Assembly: GCA_014218235.1 (NCBI GenBank)
Contig: CM024761.1
Span: 94,423,648 to 94,487,647, forward strand
DNA length: 64,000 bases
Reading direction: 5' to 3'
Source of the DNA: Colocasia esculenta
Taxonomy: Eukaryota; Streptophyta; Magnoliopsida; Alismatales; Araceae
Below the pieces are notes generated by a model that worked only from the letters and a program-made list of their open reading frames with translations, did no database searches and had not been told where the DNA came from. Below are positions 55,013 to 64,000 of this stretch, piece after piece (within the stretch, counting starts at the first letter, position 1; the number at the start of each line of letters is the position of its first letter). Both the position numbers and the translations under genes were made by a program.

Positions 55013-57325
55013 TGTAACGACCCTCTTTATACTGGTATAATTATACCAATCCACATCGATATAAAGCGTGTCGTCACAGTGGGACATGTAACCAACACAA
55101 CGTAGCAGGAAGAGATGTACACAAATAATAAAGAAATGTACAGCGGAAATAAAAGTAATTTTTTTCCATCATCACCAAACATCCCACAGCCTATATAGTA
55201 GTAAAATAAATATGCTAAGTCTACTAAATAATCAAGTCCAATAATCCATATCACAATAACATTGTCTCACATACTAAGTAAAAGAAAAGTACAAGCTATA
55301 TAAGTAGCTCTCAAGTCTCGACTACTCCTCTCGCTCAGAGTCCCTCCTCCTCTATCTCTGGGATACCTATCTCACTTGTAAAGTTAAGCAAGGATGAGTC
55401 TTCTCAAAAGACTTAGTAAACAACCTATTCGTCACATCCAAACACTTACCACATTCATTCTATACAAGTATAACACATAAGGCAATTTATCACATGATTC
55501 ATGTAATTATTAGCAAATACCAAATGAACAAGTCTATAACATGTTAACTACACATGGATTTAATAAAACTCATGGTACCCAACATAACTCATTTTATGAC
55601 ACATTTCCAAGTATCTAAGTCATGAAACTAAGCACATATCTACTAGAAATACTAGCATGATATCTACCACATTCAATATGCTCATATGTCACAATTCTCA
55701 CCTTTTGTTTGCAGCTTTAACATAAATATAATTTAATCACATGGTTTCACATTCTTACACATTGGAGCACATTAACACATCGTTTTCACATAATCACATT
55801 GCACATTCACACTTAATTCATATCTTTATACATCTTTTGTTGTGACACATAGTACAAACCACCATAAAGAATGACACTATCACACATATCACATGCCCAT
55901 CACCTAGACAATATAGTGATGAATCTTGGTAATTGCGCAGAACCGGGAGAAACAATCTCCACCCTAACCAGTGGTACTTGTCCATCTCCAAGATTTCATC
56001 ATAATGCCCACAGGATATCACATACACATTGAGCCTTCCCATAGGGACTTTTCTACAATACGGCTCCACAGCCTTCTATGGTAGTAGTGTCAATATTCGG
56101 CACATTAATCACATTAATCACTTTGATCACAAGTTTAACATATTTTTCATGCACTCAATGACCCATTGACATGCTCGTGATTCAAACACATGTTTTAGGT
56201 TATAGAAGTAATCATGACTGTATAACAATGTTAAAAAATGCTTAACAGAACCTAATCATAGTGCTAATCATCAAAAAACATTACTTTTAACTAATCATGC
56301 TTAACATAGTCATTAAAGACTTATAACTCGAAATAGTAGTTGCGAATATCAGAACATGCTCAAATTTTAACTACAGACCATAATTATGGAATGCATCATA
56401 TATTTAGATTCTCAGATTTTTCTCAACAATATACCTATTTTTAACATTTAAACAAATTTTAGGCAATTAACAAAATGATTTACCAAAACATGTATAACAG
56501 AGGATTGTCAATTCTATCTATCTAAAACATGTTCACAGGAACCCTAATCTGAGACAATGATACACTACGTACATAATTTTTTTCTTGGATTAAACCTAAT
56601 AGAGCATGCTCATTTACTCATGACAGAAATTTGTAACAATTACAAGTACGATCAGAAAAATATCAAAATTTCATGGTTCAGTCTACATTACGTATATGAC
56701 ATGACAAAAATCCTAGGACCCACTTATACATTCAAAATTTCTGAAATATTGCATCACATATACTAAAACATATTTCTGGGAAAAACTCAATAACTTAATG
56801 GCAAGGTCTTTGCCCTCAAGGGAAGTTAACGACAGGGTCTATTGCCGTCAACTCAAGAACTTGACGACAATGATGTTGCTGTCAACTCCATGTCTGCAGA
56901 AAGTGCAAACCAAAACCAAAAGGAAAGAGAATTTGGGGGTTTAGGACACAAGACAAAAATCCTTAAAAATCATAAAAACTTACGTGATAGGCATAAGGAT
57001 GAAACCCCTAGGTTACTTGCCTCTACAAAACTCCCCGAAAATCGAATTAAGGTGAAGAATCGCTCCTTGGCCAAGCCAAAGAGACGATCTTCATTTGCTT
57101 GATCCGACCTCCATGCCTCAATAGGTGATCTCCCCTCATTTAGAGAGATTCCCCACATTCTGTAGAGCCTTCTTCTTGCCCAAGAACGCTGGTGTAGCGT
57201 TTAGTTTGCTGAATCTACCACCTCTAAAGCCTCGCTTTTTCTCTCTCCGAACCCCAAAAACCCTAGCTGAGCAAATGTTCTCTTCTTACAAAGATGGCTT
57301 AATTTTATAGGGGTTTGAGTTGTGG
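55013..57325 (-). mobile_element. 5' LTR of the G1 gypsy element, outer end lost
   Basis: Starts on plus with TGTAACGACCC. It shows the same series of blocks as the solo LTR (for example GCGCAGAACCGGGAGAAAC...CTCCACCCTAACCAG near 55,935), about 30% or more diverged by eye. It is cut at 57,325 by another insertion that begins TGTCACGCCCCC, so its outer terminus is missing. Confidence 0.8.
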
Positions 57326-58992
57326 TGTCACGCCCCCAAAATTAATATTCATAATTGTGGTGGAAATTCAAAATTCGAATAAACTGAAATCATCATAAAT
57401 TTTGACCAACACCTCATGTCACATCGAGGCGCGATAATCTAATCAAATCTCTTGTAATGAAATAAAAAAAGCCAATCCTCAACCACAGTTATGGCCCCAA
57501 AAAGGAATTTTTTTCTTTCTTTTCTCGGATAACAAAACTCGTCAACAAGAAAGGCTCAATCCCATGCAATCAAATTTTCTACAATAATCATACAATCCCA
57601 ACACATAAAACACAACATGATGAATATGTGATTCCTACATCCGATGCACACTTGGACAAATCATCAATTATTTCTTTCATTCATTGCATGGTTTCTACGA
57701 GCACTACTTTCTAGAAGAAAACACTCCTCACAGATTCGACCACAGTGGTCTACAAGTATATTATATAATTCACTCATACATCCATCAATTCAGAAAATTT
57801 TGACTCCTCCAAGGTGATCCAGGTTCTCCTACAATTGGTTGTCTACATGCTAATCATGCTCCAAAATTTACCTGAAATGTTAAAAGGTTAGGAGCATACT
57901 AGTTCAGTAGGTTTTACATCTCATGGTGCGGACAAGTATAAGTATTTAACATTTTTGCAAGCGGAGTTTCAAGAATGACAAACATGAAATCAAGGTAAAC
58001 AGGAAGCATGATCAGAACAAGCAGAGTTGCATATTGCAAGAATTCAAGGAGGATCATGCTTTTTAATATATCCATAGATTGATACACAAGTCAAGCTATG
58101 TTCCAAATCAAACATGTAATAGATGAACAAATAATGGCCATTTCAAACTAATCAAACATATTAAGTCAAATGAACGAATCAAACATATCATATCAAATAG
58201 CACATCGTGCTTCTTTCATATCATATAACAAAAGGCTCTTTCCAATCTGGCATACATATGGATGCCAATGCCAAGCACCGCTCAAATTTGGTTGATCTGT
58301 ACTAGTACATCAGGGTGCTCCTCCCCAGGACTAGATCAGGCCCCTATTGCACAAGCATTTGATCAGGGATATCATCGCAACAATAGCGCCAAATTCAAGT
58401 TATTATGGCCATTCAGAGTCAAGAAGGACAGTAGTGTATGACATCAAAGAGGGCAATAACATAAGCTCAGATGAAGGAACTTCAAGAGTAAAAAATGCCA
58501 AGAAGTCAAACATGCATGTTGGATCAAGCAATGTCGTAAGCTCAAAGGGTTTCCTATGCATTTCTTTTGCTTTCAAATTCAAGACGAGCAGACCTAAAGG
58601 TGGAATTTTAGTTGAATCATAGAAAAGACAGACATCAAGAATTTATGAATCATTAGAATAATCTTCACATTCTTACCACTTTTAACATATACAATATTCT
58701 AAGGTTGCTATCATGTTGGTTGCTCTTCTATAGGAATGATCATGGTGGCCGGAAGGGCCAAGCAAATTGACAGTCAAAATGTACATGAAGGAATATTTGA
58801 GGTGGCCAGAAGGGCCAATCAGAGTTGCCACAAAGGGCCAGTCATAGTTGCCACAAAGGGCCAATCAAAGTTAGTCAAAGAGAACAATCAAGGTGGCCAA
58901 AAAGGGCCATTCGAAGCTTATCAAGAAAGAATAGTCGAGGTGGCCAGAAGGGCCAATCGGAGTTGCCACAAAGGGCCAGTCATAGTTGCCAC
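57326..58992 (+). mobile_element. LTR-like fragment beginning TGTCACGCCCCC
   Basis: Begins like a plant gypsy LTR (compare TGTCGCACCCCGG at 60,179). The rest is AT-rich and non-coding, with a tandem repeat at its right end. The right limit is set by the TGTTGAACC start at 58,993. No PBS or coding region seen; a 91-codon frame at 58,347-58,622 has no domain I recognise. Confidence 0.5.
58740..58992 (+). repeat. GGTGGCCAGAAGGGCCAA minisatellite
   Basis: About nine irregular units of 24-30 bp: GGTGGCCAGAAGGGCCAATC, AGAGTTGCCACAAAGGGCC, AGTCATAGTTGCCACAAAGG. The pair GTTGCCACAAAGGGCCAGTC appears at least twice, ending at the junction with the next LTR. Confidence 0.8.
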
Positions 58993-60178
58993 TGTTGAAC
59001 CACTCTTATATTTTACCCTTATATTTTGGTGATAACAAAACTTATGATTAATTAAATATTATTAATTATATTTAATATCATGTTTTTCTAATAAATATAA
59101 ATTTATGGCAGTATCACTATGTGATTTGCAATGATAAGCAAAATCGATGTCTATTCAATATACATCGATTTCAGTTCACTATGTGCCACAACGATTTCAA
59201 TACAAATACATCGATTATGGTTCATATCTTGTTGACATCGATTTCAGTTAAACAACAATTTGATCGCTGTAATGATTTGATAAGTAAAACAACGATTTGA
59301 TCGCTGTAACGATTCGATAAGTTAAACAACGATTTGATCGAGGTAACGATTTGATAAGTAAAACAACGATTTGAGCGCTATAACAATTTGATAGCAAACA
59401 ACGATTTGCCTTTACTTAAGGAATGATTTGATAAAAACATCGATTTCACTTAAACATCAATTTTGTTTAAACATCGATTTCATGCAAACAACGATTTCAT
59501 GTAAACATCGATTCTGTTGGAAACATCGATTTCATGTAAACATCGATTCTGTTGGAAACATTGATTTCATTAGAACATGAATTCTGTTCAAACATAGATT
59601 TCAACTTAAACATTGATTTCCTTCATGCTCAGATGTTTCAAATGTTTTTGGCACCTAATGAAAAGTTGCGTAATCTTCTATCTTTCTGACAGAAGATCTT
59701 TTTGCTTTTCTCTCTAGATCACTTATTTCCTGTCAGACAAAAAGGGCTTACCTACCACTTCTGGGTAACAGTAGAAAACATAGATGCGTGAGCCTTTTGA
59801 CAGAAACACTCTTTGATCAAAAAACCTTCTTCTATGCTTGCAGACCTCGAAGACCATCAAGTGGCTGTCAGTCTGAAGAAAAAGAATAGAAAAATAAGAA
59901 ACAATTAGAAGAGTTTCAATGGATCTATTCAAAGCCTCTCATATAAAAGAAGAAGCAAGGCTGAAGAACCACGTCAGAGCTTTCCTAAAGTTTTTTAAAG
60001 GATTGTATATCCTGTGAGGAACCTCAACTCCACATACACTCAAAGAAAGAGAGGAGCTCGAGCCAAATCAAGAGAAGCTTTTCATAGCAAAAATTTTCAA
60101 AGCCTTCAACCCTTCCTCTCTTCACTCTCTCCCTGCGGTCATTGTAATTCTTTGGGAGAGTCCTTCGCTGAGAGTTTC
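58993..60178 (+). mobile_element. Copia-like LTR fragment beginning TGTTGAACC
   Basis: Starts TGTTGAACCAC, continues TATATTTTGGTGATAACAAAAC, which resembles the outer end of the copia LTR at 50,787 in reverse (TATTTTGATGATTAACAAAAC), and also carries an ATCGATT/AACGATTT array. It is cut at 60,178 by the next LTR, with no coding region. Probably the 5' part of a SIRE-type LTR. Confidence 0.6.
59150..59640 (+). repeat. ACATCGATTTCA / AACGATTTGATCG repeat cluster
   Basis: Irregular short-period repeats: first ACATCGATTTCAGTT, then four units of about 30-40 bp with AACAACGATTTGATCGCTGT, then ten or so copies of AAACATCGATTTCAT/ATTCTGTTGG. The ATCGAT and CGATTT words echo the TCGTT words of the 59-bp array. 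Confidence 0.8.
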
Positions 60179-62033
60179 TGTCGCACCCCGGAAATTTCAA
60201 TTATATAAAAAATTCAATTAAATGGAAGTAAATAATTTCCATAATATCAAGTATTTAAAACATACGTCTCATTATCGTATGTGCTAAAACACATCGGAAA
60301 ATTCCATGAAAATTATAAATCAACCCTAAACATTATTACTAAATGTTTCACAAAGAAACATGTGCCAAGAAAAATTGGATTAGTTAAGTTTAAAGTGTCT
60401 CGCGACTTATTATCGTAATTCATGAATAAGTCGAAATATCATTATCATACGTACTTGGATGAGTTAGAAAATTAAATAAAAATTATATATGGGCTTCAAA
60501 TAATATCCTCTAATGACCCATCAAGAAAATTGGGTCAATAAAAATCATGTGAGCTAGGTTTAAGAGTTATTGTGACCGATTATCCAAATTAGGAAACAAG
60601 TCGGAAAACTGTTAACATGGAAATACGACGCAATCATAAATTAATAAAAATGTTAGAAATGCTTCTAACAATATATATTAATGACACAATATCATAATTG
60701 GGCCAATGGACATCATTTGGCCCAAAAATCAAATAAAGCTAGAAAATACATAGAAATTCGTAACCATAAATAAGCTGAAATTAAAAAGAGGCAATTAGAG
60801 TTGAATTGGGATGCAATCATGCATTCATGGCAACCCAAATTCGTGCCTAACTATGAGGGGAGGTTTCCTAATGCCTCACACACTCAAAGGGAGGAGGAAA
60901 TCATCAAAAATAGGAAACCAAACATGCCAATCCCGAAACCCTCCTTTCCTAGTTATAATAGGACTCATAAACACCATGGTTACTTAAATACTCTTCACCC
61001 AAACCCTAGGAATGAATTTAGAACTTGCTAGGGTCGTGTGGAGGAGCTCTTGGTGGCTGAGGAGCTGTGGAACGACCACAAGAAGCCGTTCTTCTTCCCC
61101 TTCTCGTCTGCTGCGACCTGCACAAACCACCCTCTTGAAGTCGACCAAAGGTGAGTCAAACCTAAACCAAACCTTGCAAGGCCTATACCCCTGGAAAGAG
61201 GGTCAAGTCTACGTTCTAACCCAAGTGGAATGCCCAAATTCCATGCAGGATACACGGAGTAGTAAGCGTTTTCCTCCAAGTGGTCTGAACACGGATTTTC
61301 TAGAATAATGGGACTTCTTCAACCCATAAGGTAGGTTTTCTCGGGCCAAACCTTAACATATCCTATACCAATGTGTAGAGCATCAAGTTAACTTTCATTT
61401 ATCACTGGTTTCATCGAATTTCATTTAGTATATCTTGATTTGTAATCGTTTTGCCAAAGTCGCGCACTGTTAGAGCTTTTCCCGTTCTTGATATGTTGCA
61501 CGTGTTTCAAGACCGAATTAGAGAAAACGCATAACATGAAAGTTATTCTACTAGTTGTCCTCGTCAGGTTTCATGTTGAATGTTTTGTCTTAATATCATT
61601 AGTTAGAGAGTTATAAGCATGGTAATAGGGTTGCTGCATAAAACTACGTCTTCAAGTTACCCTTGGTCTGACCTTGTGTTCCCCGTGATCAAAACCTATC
61701 GAAACCGTCTTTATTGTTCAATTCCGATTTACTAGAAGTACCCTAGTATGTCTAGGTTATTTTAAAATTGGTTTTGTTATTTTTCACGCACCGTGCAATT
61801 TGTTCTCTATTTTAGAACAACCCTATGTCAAAAGGAGGAAGGACAGGTCCGCAATCCAAGGCACTATCCTTGCTCTGTCCGAGCTAGGCACGGACCCTGT
61901 GAACGCGATGGCCCGATATGTCGCTTTCAGAGGGTTGATTACAACATACCCCTTGTCGCTTTCTCAAGGCGACATACGCTCTGTCGCTATCTGCCTGCCT
62001 GATCTGACTTCCCTGTCGCGATGCTTACACACC

Positions 62034-62150
62034 TATGTCGCGATCTGACTCCGACCTGACAACACCCTGTCGCCTTCCTTATATGGCTATGTCGCGATCT
62101 GACCCCGACCTGACAACACCCTGTCGCCTTCCTTATATGGCTATGTCACG
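62034..62150 (+). repeat. 54-bp tandem repeat in the gypsy LTR
   Basis: Units start with TATGTCGCGATCTGAC at 62,034 and 62,088, with a third start (TATGTCACGATCTCAG) at 62,142. Units contain CCTGACAACACCCTGTCGCC. Confidence 0.9.
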
Positions 62151-63232
62151 ATCTCAGGATTTTACCTGAAACCACGTGTTTTCTTACAAAGTTTTCCGCA
62201 TATACCTGAGGTCTATATAAATGTGATATTTGCTGTGTAAGTTACCTATCTTGGGTCTGATCATTACATGATTGTTCTTTAATGGCTTAAAAGTGATTAA
62301 CCCATTTAAAATGCTTTAATTACATGGATTCTATTCTAAGTGCTCCTTAAATGTTATGATCCATTCACGTTTCTTGTGATTCAATCTTCCTACTGTTCTA
62401 CCATGTTTAAATGATAAGCGTTATCATAAAATCTTGCAAACCATGATGAGTTAAAGTGCATAGTTTTATTCCATGTTATATTGTCAAGTGCTTCCTGCGA
62501 GCTTGAGACCGATGGTTTGAGAATTGAGACACGCGTATCGCACTACACACTAGCACTGTTAGGTAGCCTTTCCTTGGGAAATTGTAAACTCTCTACCGGT
62601 CATTCTGAATCGGTAGACTAGTGACCTTTTCACCAAGGCCTCCGTAAATCTCCTCTGACCATGGATTCCCACATGGCCGACGAGTTGGTTGTACCATTGA
62701 AGTTCCTGGAGATAGCGTGCACTTCCTTTCTCTTCTTGTTCTCGTGAGTGAGACTTACAAACTGGACTAAAGCCATTAATGTAAAGATTGAACGAAAGTA
62801 TAAATCGTACCGTTATGCTGCCGAATTTATCTCTTGACCATTGTACTCGTGAAATCATGTTCCATTACTTATTACTTGTTCTCCTCATCATCATGAACAT
62901 GACATTACACATGCTTACTTATTGAAACTCTCATTGGCCATTATAAATGACTGTGGGTATCTACATTTAAAAATTTAAGTGAGATGCTGACAGGGCACGG
63001 CGTGTGTCCAAGGGCTCCAATCTAGCCCCAATGACGGCGAGTCATAGATATACTGTTAACCATGGGGTATAATAATTACTGGCGTTGCATCTGCGCTGGG
63101 AAAATCGTGCGTGCGTGTTGAATGATAGATACAATACCACATACACGTGACCTAGTGTACATTCTTGATGGATCTTTTCTCAGTGTACATTAGTGTCTAC
63201 GTGCCTGATTAGTGTTACTTGATCGTGCTTGT

Positions 63233-63258
63233 GCGTGCTTGCTTGCTTGCTTGCTTGC
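63233..63258 (+). repeat. (TTGC)n microsatellite
   Basis: About six TTGC/GCTT units within the LTR. Confidence 0.85.
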
Positions 63259-63917
63259 GTGATATGGCCATCCTGCATTTATTGCAATTTACATGATATC
63301 TTGTGTGCTTGTACAAAGTGATCTATTTCTAGTTCTCTCTTGTCATCTTGTTCATCAATCTTGTTCTATCATGATCTCTCTCTCTAGCTTGTTTTATATA
63401 TCATGTTTTAACGAGTTTTTATTCGTACTTGCATATCATTCATCGTACTTGCCTAGTTCTAAAATGTTAATCACTTATATCATTGCCCGCACATTGAGAT
63501 ATAAATCCTATTGGGCTAGTTTGCTCATTCCCTACTTTTACCCAATCTAGGTGACCATGAAGTGCAAGAGGAAGAGCAAGTCGAGGATGGGAATGCGTCC
63601 GAGTGAAGAGCGTTCCAAACATGAGTCTATCTATAGTTAGTTTATTTTGAGTGTTAGAACAATGTAGTAGGAAGTGAGGTAGTATGTACTTTTGCTTTTA
63701 TTGAGTCTTAGTCCTGTATTAGTTTATCTGAGACAAATATGAGATTTGAATACAATTTATAATTGAGTTCACATTTGGGCCCTATTATGATGTTGTGTTG
63801 ATACACATTTAGTGCGTGCTAGCTAGAGGCTTATTTGCCGACTGTCCACGTCTCAAAATATCGACTCGAATTAATTAATAATATCCGCTACGTAATTCTC
63901 GGGACGTGACAGTTTAG

Positions 63918-63930
63918 TGGTATCAGTGCC
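63918..63930 (+). promoter_or_regulatory. Primer-binding site of the right-edge gypsy element
   Basis: TGGTATCAGTGCC, six bases after the LTR end. It matches the tRNA-Met complement TGGTATCAGAGCC with one change. The remaining 70 bases are the untranslated start of the internal region. Confidence 0.85.
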
Positions 63931-64000
63931 TAGGATTACCAAATAGGATATGTCTCAGGGATAGGAGATACCTATGGAACCTAGGTCTTGAAATTAAATA

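Larger units (their letters stand above)
60179..63911 (+). mobile_element. 5' LTR of a gypsy element running off the window
   Basis: 3,733 bp from TGTCGCACCCCGG to GGGACGTGACA, followed by a PBS, so this is a complete 5' LTR on the plus strand. The bases before it, GTTTC (60,174-60,178), would be the target duplication; the partner is beyond the window. The stretch 61,800-62,000 is homologous in reverse to LTR-like pieces at 7,390-7,570, 26,165-26,359 and 28,748-28,930 in the left mosaic. It contains a 54-bp tandem repeat and a TTGC microsatellite. No gene in it is supported. Confidence 0.85.

Noticed and set aside
1..64000. Organellar DNA insertion or bacterial contamination
   Set aside because: No recognisable plastid, mitochondrial or bacterial genes; LTR elements, PBS sites and introns fit plant nuclear DNA.

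Overview
The window looks like repeat-dense nuclear DNA of a flowering plant. The evidence is Ty1/copia and Ty3/gypsy LTR retrotransposons nested in one another, long plant-type LTRs, tRNA-Met primer-binding sites, a tRNA-derived SINE, and intron-bearing plant mobile domain (PMD) and DUF7745-like genes. I cannot name the species. I see no intact host gene, rRNA gene or CRISPR array. Every recognisable coding region is broken. Family names come from motif recognition, not from a database search.

Right part (45.6-64 kb): a readable stack of nested insertions. A minus-strand gypsy element (called G1 here) has its 5' LTR at 55,013-57,325, a tRNA-Met PBS and part of gag. Its gag is split by a 3.25-kb solo LTR (50,938-54,183) with a perfect AACTT target-site duplication, and that solo LTR carries a SINE with its own 11-bp duplication. 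A minus-strand SIRE-like copia element (LTR 48,623-50,787, gag, pol to 45,618) abuts the G1 gag. Farther right are two LTR-like fragments and a complete 3.73-kb LTR with a PBS (60,179-63,930), the 5' end of a plus-strand gypsy element that runs off the window.

Middle part (33.7-45.6 kb): the 3' two thirds of a Tat-lineage gypsy element (pol with two RNase H domains plus integrase, polypurine tract, 1.4-kb 3' LTR). It sits in the reverse-transcriptase gene of the copia element with target duplication GCAAG. Between pol and the 3' LTR it carries two intron-containing genes in antisense: a seven-exon PMD gene and a DUF7745-like gene. Both are now pseudogenes. This is the most interesting cargo in the window.

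Left part (about 2.8-33.5 kb): the place where the 5' half of the Tat element and the rest of the copia RT should be is a scrambled mosaic of duplicated and inverted blocks, mostly 0.1-2.4 kb. It holds at least ten copies of the first ~230 bp of the Tat LTR, three copies of the copia/Tat insertion junction, five sizeable copies of the second RNase H/integrase region, a 2.35-kb inverted repeat, a 1.79-kb direct repeat, and a recurring ~34-bp module at many block boundaries. A misassembly must be excluded before any biological reading. The left edge (1-1,481) is the 3' part of another G1-family LTR.
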